The notes below the pieces were generated by a model. The model saw nothing but the letters and a program-made list of their open reading frames with translations, was not told where the DNA came from and made no database searches. Position numbers and translations under genes: made by a program. Below are positions 1-7,634 of a stretch of 64,000 nucleotides of DNA, piece by piece (positions within the stretch are counted from its first letter, which is position 1; each line of letters starts with the position of its first letter). Source of the DNA: Streptomyces mashuensis (GTDB lineage: Bacteria; Actinomycetota; Actinomycetes; Streptomycetales; Streptomycetaceae); the NCBI RefSeq assembly GCF_014654785.1, contig NZ_BNBD01000009.1, forward strand, positions 62,001-126,000, in the 5' to 3' direction.

Positions 1-1
1 G

Positions 2-391
2 GTCAACGGCGTTGCGGTGACCGGCAATGTCAACGGCACGCCGTTCAACGACACGATCCGCTGCTCGGGGGTGGACCGTGACACGTTCGTGGACGGCCAC
101 GGCGGCGACGACGTGATCATCCTCGACGGGGTCGTCGAGGGCCGCGTGTTCGGCGGGGACGGCGCGGACCACATCATGGTCCGCAGCCCCGGCTACGTCG
201 AGGGCAAGGTCAACGGCGGCCACGGGCCGGACCGTATCGACATCACCACCGTCCAGCCGCACGGCCGCGTCCAGGGCGCCGACGGCAACGACACCATCGA
301 CGTCCACTACAACCGGGGCATCGTCGACGCCGGCGACGGCTTCGACTTCTGCCTCGTCGAGCGCGGCCACCCGGCGCTCAACTGCCCCTGA
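2..391 (+). CDS. Secreted Gly/Asp-repeat (RTX-like) protein, 5' end outside window
   Basis: This is the C-terminal ~129 codons of a gene that starts left of the window. The frame is open back to base 2, so the GTG at 17 is not taken as the start. The chain consists of short repeats such as GGDGADHIMV, GGHGPDRIDI and GADGNDTIDV, resembling the GGxGxDxhx units of calcium-binding RTX beta-rolls, and it ends in a Cys-containing tail (ALNCP). It has the same plan as the complete paralogue at 12946-13710, which has a signal peptide, so export is inferred here too. Calcium binding is suggested only by repeat resemblance; the repeats are irregular. Exact role unknown. Confidence 0.75.
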   Translation, partial: VNGVAVTGNVNGTPFNDTIRCSGVDRDTFVDGHGGDDVIILDGVVEGRVFGGDGADHIMVRSPGYVEGKVNGGHGPDRIDITTVQPHGRVQGADGNDTIDVHYNRGIVDAGDGFDFCLVERGHPALNCP

Positions 392-412
392 CCGGCCACC
401 CGGTGGGAAGCG

Positions 413-448
413 CCGCCCGCCGTGCGCATGCCCCCGCACGGCGGGCGG
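413..448. terminator. Bidirectional terminator hairpin
   Basis: Perfect 14-bp inverted repeat (arms 413-426 and 435-448, CCGCCCGCCGTGCG and its complement) with an 8-base loop. It lies between the stop of the repeat protein (391) and the convergent small gene ending at 472, so it can serve both strands. No U-run follows, as is usual in this genus. Confidence 0.75.
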
Positions 449-471
449 TCCGGGCCCTGCGCGAGCCGGTG

Positions 472-570
472 TCAGAGGATGGAGTACACGGTGTGGATCA
501 CGCTGGAGGCGAGGGCGCTGAGGAAGACCACGGCGGAGCCCAGAAGCGAGCCGATGATGGGGAGCAGCAT
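472..570 (-). CDS. Small hydrophobic membrane peptide (32 aa)
   Basis: A 33-codon reading frame starting with ATG at 570 and ending with TGA at 472. The peptide begins MLLPIIGSLLGSAVVFLSA and ends VIHTVYSIL. Almost the whole length is hydrophobic, enough for one transmembrane helix, with no charged residue before the single His. An AGGA Shine-Dalgarno core lies 7 bases upstream of the ATG, and the 14-bp hairpin at 413-448 lies just downstream, so the frame has a start signal and a terminator of its own. I do not recognise the family. It could be a small stress or membrane-associated peptide; a chance reading frame is possible but less likely given the signals. Confidence 0.55.
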   Translation of the reverse strand: MLLPIIGSLLGSAVVFLSALASSVIHTVYSIL

Positions 571-673
571 CCTGTATTCCTGTCGTACGAGCCGCTCATA
601 TGGCGGCCGGGTGCATGGTCAACGACCGTCCGCCTCCACCGGACACGCGGAAATCCCTTGTGCGGAGGTGACG

Positions 674-1249
674 TTGCGCGCTTACCGTGACGCGGTGACA
701 ACTCAGGTGATCGTGCTCAACGGCGGTTCCAGCGCGGGGAAGACGAGTCTTGCCCGCTGCCTGCAGGAGGAGGTGCTGCCCGGCCCGTGGCTCGTCCTGG
801 GCGTGGACACGCTGATCGAGACGATGCCGGCGTGGATGGCGTCGGCGGACCCCGAACAGCAGCCCGGTGGTGGCCTCGTCCTGGGCAGCGACGGCGAGGT
901 GACCGTCGGTCCCGCCTTCCGTGCGCTGGAGACGGCGTGGTACGAGGGCGTCGCCGCCATGGCGCGGGCCGGGGCGCGCATCGTCCTCGACGAGGTGCTC
1001 CTCGACGGCGGCGACGGCCAGGAACGGCTGCTCAAGGCCCTCGGCGGACTCGACGTGCTGTGGGTCGGCGTCCGCTGCGACGGCGAGGTGGCCGCGGCCC
1101 GGGAGGCCGCGCGCGGCGACCGGGTGCCGGGCATGGCGCTCCGGCAGGCCGGGGCCGTCCACCGGGGCATGCGATACGACGTCGAGGTCGACACGACGTA
1201 CGCCGAGCCGCTCGCGTGCGCCCGTGCCGTCGCGGCGAGCATCGGATGA
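674..1249 (+). CDS. Chloramphenicol phosphotransferase-like kinase
   Basis: A 191-residue P-loop protein of the CPT-like family, which includes the Streptomyces venezuelae enzyme that phosphorylates chloramphenicol on its primary hydroxyl. Near the N-terminus are VIVLNGGSSAGKTS (Walker A, residues ~17-25) and then VLGVDTLIE, whose Asp is in the position of the catalytic base. TTG at 674 is preferred because a full GGAGGTGA Shine-Dalgarno sequence lies 5 bases before it; GTG at 668 and GTG at 695 are alternatives. It is followed after 32 bases by a hypothetical gene on the same strand. Family assignment is good; the true substrate is unknown, and many homologues may not act on chloramphenicol. 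Confidence 0.75.
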   Translation: MRAYRDAVTTQVIVLNGGSSAGKTSLARCLQEEVLPGPWLVLGVDTLIETMPAWMASADPEQQPGGGLVLGSDGEVTVGPAFRALETAWYEGVAAMARAGARIVLDEVLLDGGDGQERLLKALGGLDVLWVGVRCDGEVAAAREAARGDRVPGMALRQAGAVHRGMRYDVEVDTTYAEPLACARAVAASIG

Positions 1250-1281
1250 GGACTGGATCTGGATGAGAGCCCGGTGAGCCG

Positions 1282-1827
1282 ATGACCCCCTACTCCCTGG
1301 CGTTCTTCCTGGACGTCGTCACGACCGGCACGGTGCTCGGCGCGGGCCCGGCGGACGGGCCCGGCCGCGTGAGCGACGCGCTGGGCGCGGACTTCGCCGA
1401 GAACTGCTTCGGCCGCACCGCCATGACGCGCGATTACGGCCTGCCGGAGTTCTACTGGACGCGCGAGTCGCCCGACGCCCCGTGGGAGGGGCACCACTTC
1501 ACGGTGCAGGTGCACCGCCTCGCGTACGGCCGCCGCGGCGCGGCCGGCGCGGTGCTGCACGAGCGGTACGGGCGGTTCCCGCGCCGGCTGCCGTTCGAGA
1601 AGCTGGCGCGGATGCTGGAGCGGCGCGGCACGCCGCTGGTGGAGGTGGCCGAGGACCCGGCCAACGCGCCGTACTACCGCAGGTTCTGGCAGCCGCGGGC
1701 CGAGGTGGCGATCAGCGTGATCGGCCTACGGGAGACCGGCATCACGCCGTCGCACCTGCGGTCCGGCGACGTCTACAGCATCAGCGCGGGCGTCGGAGCC
1801 GCAGGCGTCAGCCTGCCGACCGGCTGA
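1282..1827 (+). CDS. Hypothetical protein, 181 aa
   Basis: A soluble 181-residue protein starting MTPYSLAFFLDVV, with no signal peptide or membrane segment. Aromatic and charged patches (RDYGLPEFYW, FTVQVHRLAYG, RYGRFPRRLPFEKL) give it the look of small actinobacterial proteins found near immunity-type genes, but I cannot assign a family. ATG at 1282 follows the kinase stop by 32 bases, so co-transcription with the CPT-like gene is plausible. Its 3' end overlaps the convergent VOC gene by 20 bp (1808-1827), and no hairpin separates them. Confidence 0.6.
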   Translation: MTPYSLAFFLDVVTTGTVLGAGPADGPGRVSDALGADFAENCFGRTAMTRDYGLPEFYWTRESPDAPWEGHHFTVQVHRLAYGRRGAAGAVLHERYGRFPRRLPFEKLARMLERRGTPLVEVAEDPANAPYYRRFWQPRAEVAISVIGLRETGITPSHLRSGDVYSISAGVGAAGVSLPTG

Positions 1828-2212
1828 TGCAGAACGGCTGGCCCGCCGGGTCGAGCAGCACCGTCCAGTGCTCGCCGCCCGGCTGGAAGTCGGGCTTGGT
1901 GGCGCCCAGTTCGAGCAGGTACGCCTCCGCGGCGGCCGGGTCGTCGAACGACAGGTCCAGGTGGAACGGCAGCTCCTCCGCCGGCCAGTCCGGGGCGCGG
2001 AACGTCTTCGCGGTGCAGAAGAAGTACGTCGTGTCGCCGACCGGCACGGGGAAGGCCACCTCGACGCCGCTCTCGTCGGCGTAGCCCTGACCCACCTCGG
2101 CGCCCACGGCCGCGGCGTAGAACTCGGCGAGCTTCCGGCCGTCCGGCGCCCAGAGGGCGGGCCCGCCGATCCTGCCGCGCGGGGTGGTGGTGCGAGGGGT
2201 GTTGTCGGCCAT
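1808..2212 (-). CDS. VOC family (glyoxalase-like) protein
   Basis: A 134-residue single-domain protein of the vicinal oxygen chelate fold. Typical landmarks are the opening strand GGPALWAPDGRKLAEFYAAA, a central LPFHLDLSFDDPAAAEAYL, and the closing HWTVLLDPAGQPFCI, in which the DPAGxPF turn is characteristic of this superfamily. Such proteins may be lyases, dioxygenases or antibiotic-binding proteins, and the sequence does not say which. The ATG at 2212 is preceded by a GGGAGAGGA ribosome-binding site. The tail overlaps the convergent hypothetical gene by 20 bp. Another, truncated VOC remnant lies at 7203-7337. Confidence 0.8.
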   Translation of the reverse strand: MADNTPRTTTPRGRIGGPALWAPDGRKLAEFYAAAVGAEVGQGYADESGVEVAFPVPVGDTTYFFCTAKTFRAPDWPAEELPFHLDLSFDDPAAAEAYLLELGATKPDFQPGGEHWTVLLDPAGQPFCISRSAG

Positions 2213-2298
2213 GAGGGTCCTCTCCCAGTGCGGTTCGGGGTGCGGGAGCGACCGTAACCGGCCTCTAGGCCAGAGGGTGTCCTATATGGAGGGCGTTC

Positions 2299-3168
2299 CT
2301 ACGGCAGCAAGGGGGTCTGGCGGATGAACGACATCCCGTACCGGTTGCCGTTCCAGATGTCGGCGCCGGTGACGTACATGGCGTTCCACGAGTGCCAGTA
2401 CAGGTAGTCGATGGCCTTGGGCTCCGCGCTCTGCGGGTACGGCGCCATGCGGACGCCGGCGAGCGGGTTGCGCTGCTGGTCCGTGCTCCACTGGTTGAAG
2501 TCGACGTCCCAGAAGGTGGCCGCCCAGCTCACGGAGCGGTCCAGGTCCTCCAGGGTGAACTGCACCTGCGGCCGGCCGTTCGCGAGGTACCGGAACACCT
2601 TCAGGTGCGCGTTCCGGCCGTCGATGTTGCCGGCGTACTCGGCCTTGTCGTACGGCTGGCCGAGCCAGTCGGTCCACCCGCGGAACCCCCGGCCGGCGGC
2701 GTACGGCGGCGCGGAGGAGGAGCGGTAGAACGAGAAGGGCCAGCCGGAGCCGCCCCAACTGCTCGTGCCCGAGAGGACGTCGGTGTTCCAGGTGTGGAGG
2801 AGCAGGCTGGGCCAGCTGAGGGTGGAGGGCCCGGTGAGGGTGATGCCGCGCACCTCGTGCGCGTCCTGCGGCACGTACTGGACGGTGCCGCTGTACGTCT
2901 CGCCGCGGTCCACCTCGGTGAAGGTGAGGAAGAGGGTGTAGTAGCTGCTGGGCGGCTGCTGCTGGACGACGATCCGCAGCGTGGCCCGGCGGCCGTCGTA
3001 CGCCCCGCTCCACGTCCCCTGGAACGCGCGGACGTCCTGCAAGGAGGGGGCGGCCATGGCGGTGGGGGCGCCCAGGCCGAGCGTCGTACCGGCGGCGAGG
3101 GCGACGCCCGCGGCTCTCTTGAGGGCGGTGCGGCGCGAAAGGGGGCGTGGGGTCATGGGCTGCGCCAT
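2299..3168 (-). CDS. Tat-exported protein of unknown function
   Basis: A 289-residue protein beginning MAQPMTPRPLSRRTALKRAA. The SRRTALK box followed by an Ala/Gly/Leu h-region and a PTAMA|AP cleavage site form a textbook twin-arginine signal peptide, so the folded protein is exported. The mature part is rich in Trp, Tyr and Ser (FQGTWSGAYDGRRATLRI, WGGSGWPFSFYRSS) and is probably an all-beta domain. No catalytic motif is recognised. ATG at 3168 has GGAGG 8 bases upstream; ATG at 3156 is an alternative. It is transcribed divergently from the Cys-rich hypothetical gene at 3340. Confidence 0.7.
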   Translation of the reverse strand: MAQPMTPRPLSRRTALKRAAGVALAAGTTLGLGAPTAMAAPSLQDVRAFQGTWSGAYDGRRATLRIVVQQQPPSSYYTLFLTFTEVDRGETYSGTVQYVPQDAHEVRGITLTGPSTLSWPSLLLHTWNTDVLSGTSSWGGSGWPFSFYRSSSAPPYAAGRGFRGWTDWLGQPYDKAEYAGNIDGRNAHLKVFRYLANGRPQVQFTLEDLDRSVSWAATFWDVDFNQWSTDQQRNPLAGVRMAPYPQSAEPKAIDYLYWHSWNAMYVTGADIWNGNRYGMSFIRQTPLLP

Positions 3169-3339
3169 GGGAGTGCACCTCCGGTGCGGTCGTGGGGCGC
3201 GGCGGGGTGTGCAGGGGCGGCTTCCATCCTGGGCGGCGCGACGGCGGAGGCGTGCGCCGGAACAGGCCAAAAGCGTTGGCCGCGCCCACGGCCGAACCGT
3301 CATAATCCCGGAGGTTCGGGGACAGGGGGAGGAAAAAAG

Positions 3340-4440
3340 TTGGCCGATGTGTTCGAGTGCGTGCGGTGTGGTGGCGCGCTGACCGTGCCCCTGTCGCAGG
3401 TCGTGCTGCCGCTGTACGCCCGCCACTCGTACGGGAACGGTCCGGCCCTCCCCGTCCTCATGGAGCCGGGGACGTACGCCGTCGACCCCGAACCGTTCGG
3501 CCCGCCGTGGCGGCCCTGGAGCGAGGTCGGGCCGGAGGAGGCCGAGGCCCGGGGCGTGTACGCCCCGGTGAGCCGCCTCTCGTACGGGCCGGCCGGGGCG
3601 GTGGTCATCGCGCCGGGCGACGCCCGCGGCACCGTCCTCATCCCCGGGCGCAACGGGGGGTTCTGCTGCGGACTGACGGGGATGGACGGGCCGAACATGG
3701 CCTGCGAGCAGTGCGACCAGGAGGTGGCGACCCGCGTGGACGACTGCGCGCTGTGGCAGGCGGTGTGGTTCGAGCAGCACGCCGTGCGCCGGCGGCCGGC
3801 CGGCGGGGCCGCCTCGCCGGTGGCCGACTGGGAGACCCTCGCGGAGGAGCGGCGGAGCCTGCCGCCCGTCGAACCGGGGAAGTGGGGGGACTCCTGGGGG
3901 GACTCCTGGGACATACGGTGGGAGTGCGCGGCCGGTGCCGCGCTGGCCCACCTGCTGGTGGCCTCCGGCGGCGGCCCCGTGAGTCTGCCCGGCGGTCTCC
4001 TCACGACCATGTTCGGCCGCGCGCTCGACATGCTCCTCCCGCCCTCGCCCCGGGACGCGCCGGTGAAGGAGGCCGCGTTGGCCGGGCCTGGCCTGCCCGC
4101 GCCGGGACCGGCCGTCGGCATCGCGGTGGTGCCGCGGCATCCGCAGACGGGCGCGGCCTGGCAGCCGCCCGGCCGCGCCCTGCCGCTGGTGCCGTTGCCT
4201 GCCGAGGTGTGGATGCACCTGGCCTTCCGCAACGAACGGCGGCTGGTACCCGCGACGGGCCGCCTGCCGGAAGGGGTGCTCCGCGACGAGCAGCCGCTGC
4301 CGCCGCAGCCGACGGGGCTTTTCTGCCCGGACGGCAACGTATTCCGGCACACCCTGGCCCGGCTGCCCGCCGTACGCGAACCGTGGCTGCGCGCGATCCA
4401 CGACCGCGTGCAGGAGCGGCCGTACGGGCCGCCCTTCTGA
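3340..4440 (+). CDS. Hypothetical Cys-containing protein, 366 aa
   Basis: A 366-residue cytoplasmic protein with an N-terminal CVRCGG knuckle, a GFCCG pair and a CEQCDQE motif near residue 125, suggesting a bound metal or structural zinc. The rest is Pro/Ala/Gly-rich with several Trp residues and a short internal duplication, GDSWGDSWD. The start is taken as TTG at 3340 because GGGGGAGG lies 7 bases upstream and no ATG with a comparable site is near. I do not recognise a family. It is divergent from the Tat-exported gene (171 bp apart) and converges on the hypothetical gene ending at 4495. Confidence 0.6.
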   Translation: MADVFECVRCGGALTVPLSQVVLPLYARHSYGNGPALPVLMEPGTYAVDPEPFGPPWRPWSEVGPEEAEARGVYAPVSRLSYGPAGAVVIAPGDARGTVLIPGRNGGFCCGLTGMDGPNMACEQCDQEVATRVDDCALWQAVWFEQHAVRRRPAGGAASPVADWETLAEERRSLPPVEPGKWGDSWGDSWDIRWECAAGAALAHLLVASGGGPVSLPGGLLTTMFGRALDMLLPPSPRDAPVKEAALAGPGLPAPGPAVGIAVVPRHPQTGAAWQPPGRALPLVPLPAEVWMHLAFRNERRLVPATGRLPEGVLRDEQPLPPQPTGLFCPDGNVFRHTLARLPAVREPWLRAIHDRVQERPYGPPF

Positions 4441-4494
4441 CGGCTGACCGGTGAGCTGCTGACCCTGGCCTGCGAGTGAGGCCGGGGAGCACGG

Positions 4495-4998
4495 TTACGA
4501 ACAGCTGCGGGTGTTCCCGAGGGCGTGAATCGCCCGCCAGGGGCCCACCGACAGCCGCATGCCCGTGATGCCGGGCCCCGCCGCCGGGGGGCCGGGCGGG
4601 GCCCAGGACGTGGTGAGGCAGGGACCCGAGGGCGTGGGGAGTTCGTCGGCCGGCTCCCAGTCGGCGTCGCCGCCCAGCGCGCCGGCCGCCGCGGTCAGCA
4701 CGGCGTGCCGCTGCTGCGGGTCGTCCGCGTCCCTCCCCGTGCATTCGAGGACGAACGCGCAGAGGAGGGGCGCACCGTCGCGGCCCGAGGCCGGGTCGAG
4801 GGAGAACTCCGTGTCGACCGGCCGCACGGCGCCCGGCACGCGGACCGCCTCCTCGATCCGCGCGGCCCGCTCCCGTACGGCCTCCCGGGCTGCGCCGGGG
4901 GCGAGCCCCGTCACGTCGGCGTTGAGCACCACGTGCAGGTTCTCCATCGACTCCAAGCGGCGCATCAGGCGCAGTACGTCGTCGGGCTGGAAAGTCAC
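4495..4998 (-). CDS. Hypothetical protein, 167 aa
   Basis: A 167-residue soluble protein starting with GTG at 4998 (TFQPDDVLRLMRRLESMENL). The N-terminal third is helical and charged, and the remainder is Pro/Gly-rich with three Cys. No known domain is recognised. The Shine-Dalgarno sequence is weak. Just upstream are three perfect tandem copies of a 9-bp unit (5011-5037) and then palindromes (5090-5143) shared with the divergent HAD gene, so the two may be regulated from the same spacer. The codon pattern is typical of its neighbours, which supports it as a real gene. Confidence 0.5.
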   Translation of the reverse strand: MTFQPDDVLRLMRRLESMENLHVVLNADVTGLAPGAAREAVRERAARIEEAVRVPGAVRPVDTEFSLDPASGRDGAPLLCAFVLECTGRDADDPQQRHAVLTAAAGALGGDADWEPADELPTPSGPCLTTSWAPPGPPAAGPGITGMRLSVGPWRAIHALGNTRSCS

Positions 4999-5010
4999 GG
5001 TGGTTCTCGC

Positions 5011-5037
5011 AGGGGACGCAGGGGACGCAGGGGACGC
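5011..5037. repeat. Three tandem copies of a 9-bp unit
   Basis: AGGGGACGC is repeated perfectly at 5011-5019, 5020-5028 and 5029-5037, immediately upstream of the GTG at 4998 of the leftward hypothetical gene, within its expected leader. It could change mRNA structure or be a slipped-strand tract. Confidence 0.8.
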
Positions 5038-5089
5038 GGTCGAGGGGTCGATTCTGCCGTGTCGTCCGTCCGGCCGCCTGCGTATTTCC

Positions 5090-5143
5090 GGCAGGAAGGT
5101 CGTCCTTCCTGCCCGATCCCGGGCAGGAATCTCGAAATTCGAG
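5090..5143. promoter_or_regulatory. Clustered palindromes in a divergent spacer
   Basis: GGCAGGAAGG (5090-5099) is mirrored perfectly at 5104-5113 with a 4-base gap. GGCAGGAA recurs at 5122-5129, and a separate palindrome CTCGAAATTCGAG follows at 5131-5143. All lie between the divergent genes starting at 4998 and 5216. Stacked symmetric sites of this kind are typical of operators, but no cognate regulator is adjacent. Confidence 0.5.
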
Positions 5144-5215
5144 GCGTTCCCGGCCTAGTGTGATCGCCGGACGCCGTGCCATCGCCGGCCGGCGGGCGAC
5201 AAGGGGGACACACGT

Positions 5216-5878
5216 ATGCGTTCGCTTCCCGTCACCACCGAGGCCGTGGTCTTCGACTGCGACGGTCTGCTGGTCAACACCGAGGACTGCTGGTCCGTGG
5301 TGGAGGCCGCGATCTTCGCGGAGCACGGCCATCCGTTCGGGCCCGACCAGAAAGCCCTGGTCATCGGCCGTACCGTCGAGGACGCGGGGCAGGCCATGGC
5401 CGACCACTTCGGTCGGCCCGGAGCCGGTGCGGAGCTCGCCGCCGAACTCCTCGCGCGCGTCCGCAAGGAGCTGGCCCGGGGAGCCGCCGCGCTCCCCGGG
5501 GCGGTGGAGCTGGTGCGTGCCTGCCGGGCGCGCGTCCCCGTGGCCGTGGCCAGCAACAGCCCGCGCGAACTCCTCGACGCGGCACTGGAGGCGGGCGGCC
5601 TCACCGACCTCGTCACGTACTCGTTCGCGGCCGACGAGGTCCGTTCGCCGAAGCCCGCACCGGACCTCTACCTCACGGCCTGCGCGGCGCTGGGCGCCGC
5701 CCCGGAACGGTCCGTGGCCTTCGAGGACTCGGCGACGGGCGTCGCCGCGGCGCGGGCGGCCGGTCTCCGCGTGGCCGTCGTGCCGTCCCTGCCGGGGACG
5801 GACCTCGACCACGACTGGCTGGGCACGAGCCTGGCCGACCCGGAGCTGGCGGCCTGGGCCGCAGCGCTGAACCCGTAG
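5216..5878 (+). CDS. HAD-superfamily phosphatase / phosphoglucomutase-like
   Basis: A 220-residue haloacid-dehalogenase fold protein. Motif I is VVFDCDGLLVN (nucleophile Asp14, acid/base Asp16), motif II is AVASNSPR, the conserved Lys is in SPKPAPDLYL, and motif III is FEDSATGV. The helical cap inserted after motif I places it with the beta-phosphoglucomutase/phosphatase subfamily that acts on small sugar phosphates; the exact substrate cannot be read from sequence. ATG at 5216 has AAGGGGG about 8 bases upstream. It stands alone, divergent from the hypothetical gene at 4998 with several palindromes between. Confidence 0.85.
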   Translation: MRSLPVTTEAVVFDCDGLLVNTEDCWSVVEAAIFAEHGHPFGPDQKALVIGRTVEDAGQAMADHFGRPGAGAELAAELLARVRKELARGAAALPGAVELVRACRARVPVAVASNSPRELLDAALEAGGLTDLVTYSFAADEVRSPKPAPDLYLTACAALGAAPERSVAFEDSATGVAAARAAGLRVAVVPSLPGTDLDHDWLGTSLADPELAAWAAALNP

Positions 5879-5906
5879 CAGTGAGCTCGCGGCTCCGACC
5901 CCTGCG

Positions 5907-6437
5907 CTACGGCAGGATCTCCAGCTCCACGGAGCTCTGCGTGCTCCGGAGGCCGGAACCCAGGCACTCCGGGGGCAGTTGCCGGAAGTACGAGGTCACG
6001 GTCCGCCGTACGAAGTGACCCGCGCCGCGCCCCTCGGTGACCCGGCCCGACTGCACGACCGTCAGGCCGGTCGCGGCGCGGGCGGTGGTGCCGTCGATGA
6101 CGATCACCGACCGGCCGCCGTCGGCGTAGCGCACGACCTCCGTGCCGGTCGCGTCGGACAGCGAGACGCAGGACGCCGACGGAGCGACGGCATCGAAGGA
6201 GCTCGTCGCGGGGGCGTTGCGGCCGGGGCCGTCGGTGCAGGAGTACCGCACGTCCGCGTGGATGCGGCTGTCCTGGGACCGGAGGGTGAGCGGGGGATCG
6301 TAGCTGCCGTGGGCGGTGCCGGAACAGGTGAGGGACCCGTCCCCGCCCGGGTGTGCCTGGCCGGCCGGCGCCCACAGCACCGACGACACCACCAGCGCCA
6401 GAGAACCCAGCGTCACTGCCGTACCGCGCCTGCTCAC
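5907..6437 (-). CDS. Secreted hypothetical protein, 176 aa
   Basis: A 176-residue protein with a Sec-type signal peptide (SRRGTAVTLGSLALVVSS, cleavage near AGQA|HP). The mature domain has four Cys (SLTCSG, RYSCTDG, SASCVS, PECLG), which probably form two disulfides outside the cell. No family recognised. GTG at 6437 is chosen because GGAGGG sits 7 bases upstream; the adjoining GTG at 6440 would add one residue. The divergent EF-hand gene starts 217 bp away. Confidence 0.6.
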   Translation of the reverse strand: MSRRGTAVTLGSLALVVSSVLWAPAGQAHPGGDGSLTCSGTAHGSYDPPLTLRSQDSRIHADVRYSCTDGPGRNAPATSSFDAVAPSASCVSLSDATGTEVVRYADGGRSVIVIDGTTARAATGLTVVQSGRVTEGRGAGHFVRRTVTSYFRQLPPECLGSGLRSTQSSVELEILP

Positions 6438-6461
6438 CACGTGTCCCTCCAGGACATCACA

Positions 6462-6485
6462 CACGCACCACCATTGCGGTGCGTG
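6462..6485. repeat. 8-bp inverted repeat in a divergent spacer
   Basis: CACGCACC (6462-6469) and GGTGCGTG (6478-6485) are perfect complements with an 8-base spacer. They lie about 25 bp upstream of the secreted-protein start at 6437. Operator or leader hairpin; undecided. Confidence 0.4.
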
Positions 6486-6653
6486 CCTACCCCGGGGACG
6501 AACCGGCTGATCAGGCGCCCGAGGTGCGCCACCCGGGCACACCCGCCCCGGTGCGCCGTCGCGTACGCCCCTCCTCCCGGCGGGTTGCTTGGCGGCCGGG
6601 AGGAGCGGGGTAGGAACGCCGGACGAGCCTCGACCGAGCAGGAGGAGACCCGA

Positions 6654-7169
6654 GTGAACCGTGGGACTGCCGAAGCCGCCACCGTCGCCCGAGAGCGCGT
6701 GTTCGCGATGATGGACAGGGACGGGGACCACGTCGTCACGCGGCACGACTACCTCTCCCGCATCGACCGCACCGTCCTGGCCACGGGCCGCACGGAGGAC
6801 GACCCGCTCGTCATCGCGGCCCGCACGGAAGGCGTCAGGGCCTGGTCCGCGATGGACGCGAACGGGGACGGGAAGCTGACGTTCGACGAGTACAACGCGT
6901 GGGTGGGCGCCGACAAGTTCGACCACGTCTGCCAGTTCGCACTCGGCGCCCTCTTCGACCTCGCCGACGCGGACGGCGACGGCGCCGTCGACAAAACGGA
7001 GTTCACGACCCTGCGCACGGCGCTGAACAACGCCCCCGACAACGCCGCGGCCGCGTTCGACGCGCTGGACACCGCGGGTAAGGGCCTGGTCGGCCGCGAG
7101 ACGTACCTGGCGTCGATCCGCGCCTACATCGTCGGCGAGAGCTCGCCGATGGGGGAGGTCCTGTACTAG
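6654..7169 (+). CDS. EF-hand calcium-binding protein (calerythrin-like)
   Basis: A 171-residue acidic cytoplasmic protein with EF-hand loops at residues 21-32 (DRDGDHVVTRHD), 68-79 (DANGDGKLTFDE) and 105-116 (DADGDGAVDKTE). A fourth, degenerate hand is near the C-terminus (LDTAGKGLVGRE). Three good loops plus one decayed loop, and the length, match the calerythrin/CabC-type bacterial sarcoplasmic-calcium-binding-like family, which buffers or senses Ca2+. In loop 1 the twelfth position is Asp rather than Glu, which often shifts the Ca/Mg preference. GTG at 6654 has GGAGGAG 6 bases upstream. Role inferred from family. Confidence 0.88.
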   Translation: MNRGTAEAATVARERVFAMMDRDGDHVVTRHDYLSRIDRTVLATGRTEDDPLVIAARTEGVRAWSAMDANGDGKLTFDEYNAWVGADKFDHVCQFALGALFDLADADGDGAVDKTEFTTLRTALNNAPDNAAAAFDALDTAGKGLVGRETYLASIRAYIVGESSPMGEVLY

Positions 7170-7202
7170 GCGGGTGCGGCCGGTGGTCGGGCGTAAAGTC
7201 GC

Positions 7203-7337
7203 GAGGAGATCGCCGCGCGAGGAGCCGTGCTCGTCCACGGCCCGGCCCCCATGACGGACCGCATGCGCGTCGCCCACGTCATGGACCCGGCGGGAAACCT
7301 CGTCGAACTCCAGCAGTGGCTGGCCCTGCGCGGCTGA
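7203..7337 (+). pseudogene. C-terminal remnant of a VOC/glyoxalase protein
   Basis: The frame reads EEIAARGAVLVHGPAPM, then RVAHVMDPAGNLVELQQWL, then TGA at 7335-7337. The DPAGNLVEL ending is the standard last strand of glyoxalase-like VOC domains, but the first ~80 residues of the domain are missing: a TAA lies in frame at 7194 and the EF-hand stop is at 7169. It has no good ribosome-binding site, so I read it as a decayed fragment left by a deletion, not a working gene. Confidence 0.7.
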
Positions 7338-7349
7338 CCCACCGACGCC

Positions 7350-7634
7350 ATGACGCCTGACCGCGAAGCACTCCGGGCCGGCTGGGCCCGCACCCGCGTC
7401 CACCTGGACGCCGCCCTCGTCCACCTGGCGAGCCTGCCGGACGCCGACCTTTCAGCGACGCGCGAGTTCCTGGCCCACAACGAGCTGGGGCTCGCCCTCG
7501 ACTGCCTCGTCGACCTCGGCGACGACCTCGACCTGCCGCCCGCGTTCTGGCAGCACCTCGACCGCGCGGCGCACGAGATGGGGCTTCCCGTCAGCCGCGG
7601 AGAGCCGAGGCCGCGGGGCGCTGTTCGAGAGTGA
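7350..7634 (+). CDS. Small helical protein (MafI-immunity-like?), 94 aa
   Basis: A 94-residue acidic helical protein. The core REFLAHNELGLALDCLVDLG resembles small actinobacterial proteins annotated as MafI-family immunity proteins, in which a xHNExGLAL helix recurs. That resemblance is from memory and weak. It begins 12 bases after the VOC remnant, has no convincing Shine-Dalgarno sequence, and its 3' end overlaps the convergent glycosyltransferase gene by 44 bp. No toxin gene is adjacent, so an immunity function is unsupported locally. Confidence 0.5.
   Translation: MTPDREALRAGWARTRVHLDAALVHLASLPDADLSATREFLAHNELGLALDCLVDLGDDLDLPPAFWQHLDRAAHEMGLPVSRGEPRPRGAVRE

Noticed and set aside
17..391. 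GTG at 17 as the start of the first gene
   Set aside because: The frame is open to the window edge and the paralogue has a signal peptide before this point, so the gene is truncated by the window.
7350..7634. A firm MafI immunity-protein call
   Set aside because: The resemblance is limited to one helix and no toxin gene is nearby, so it is listed only as a weak possibility.
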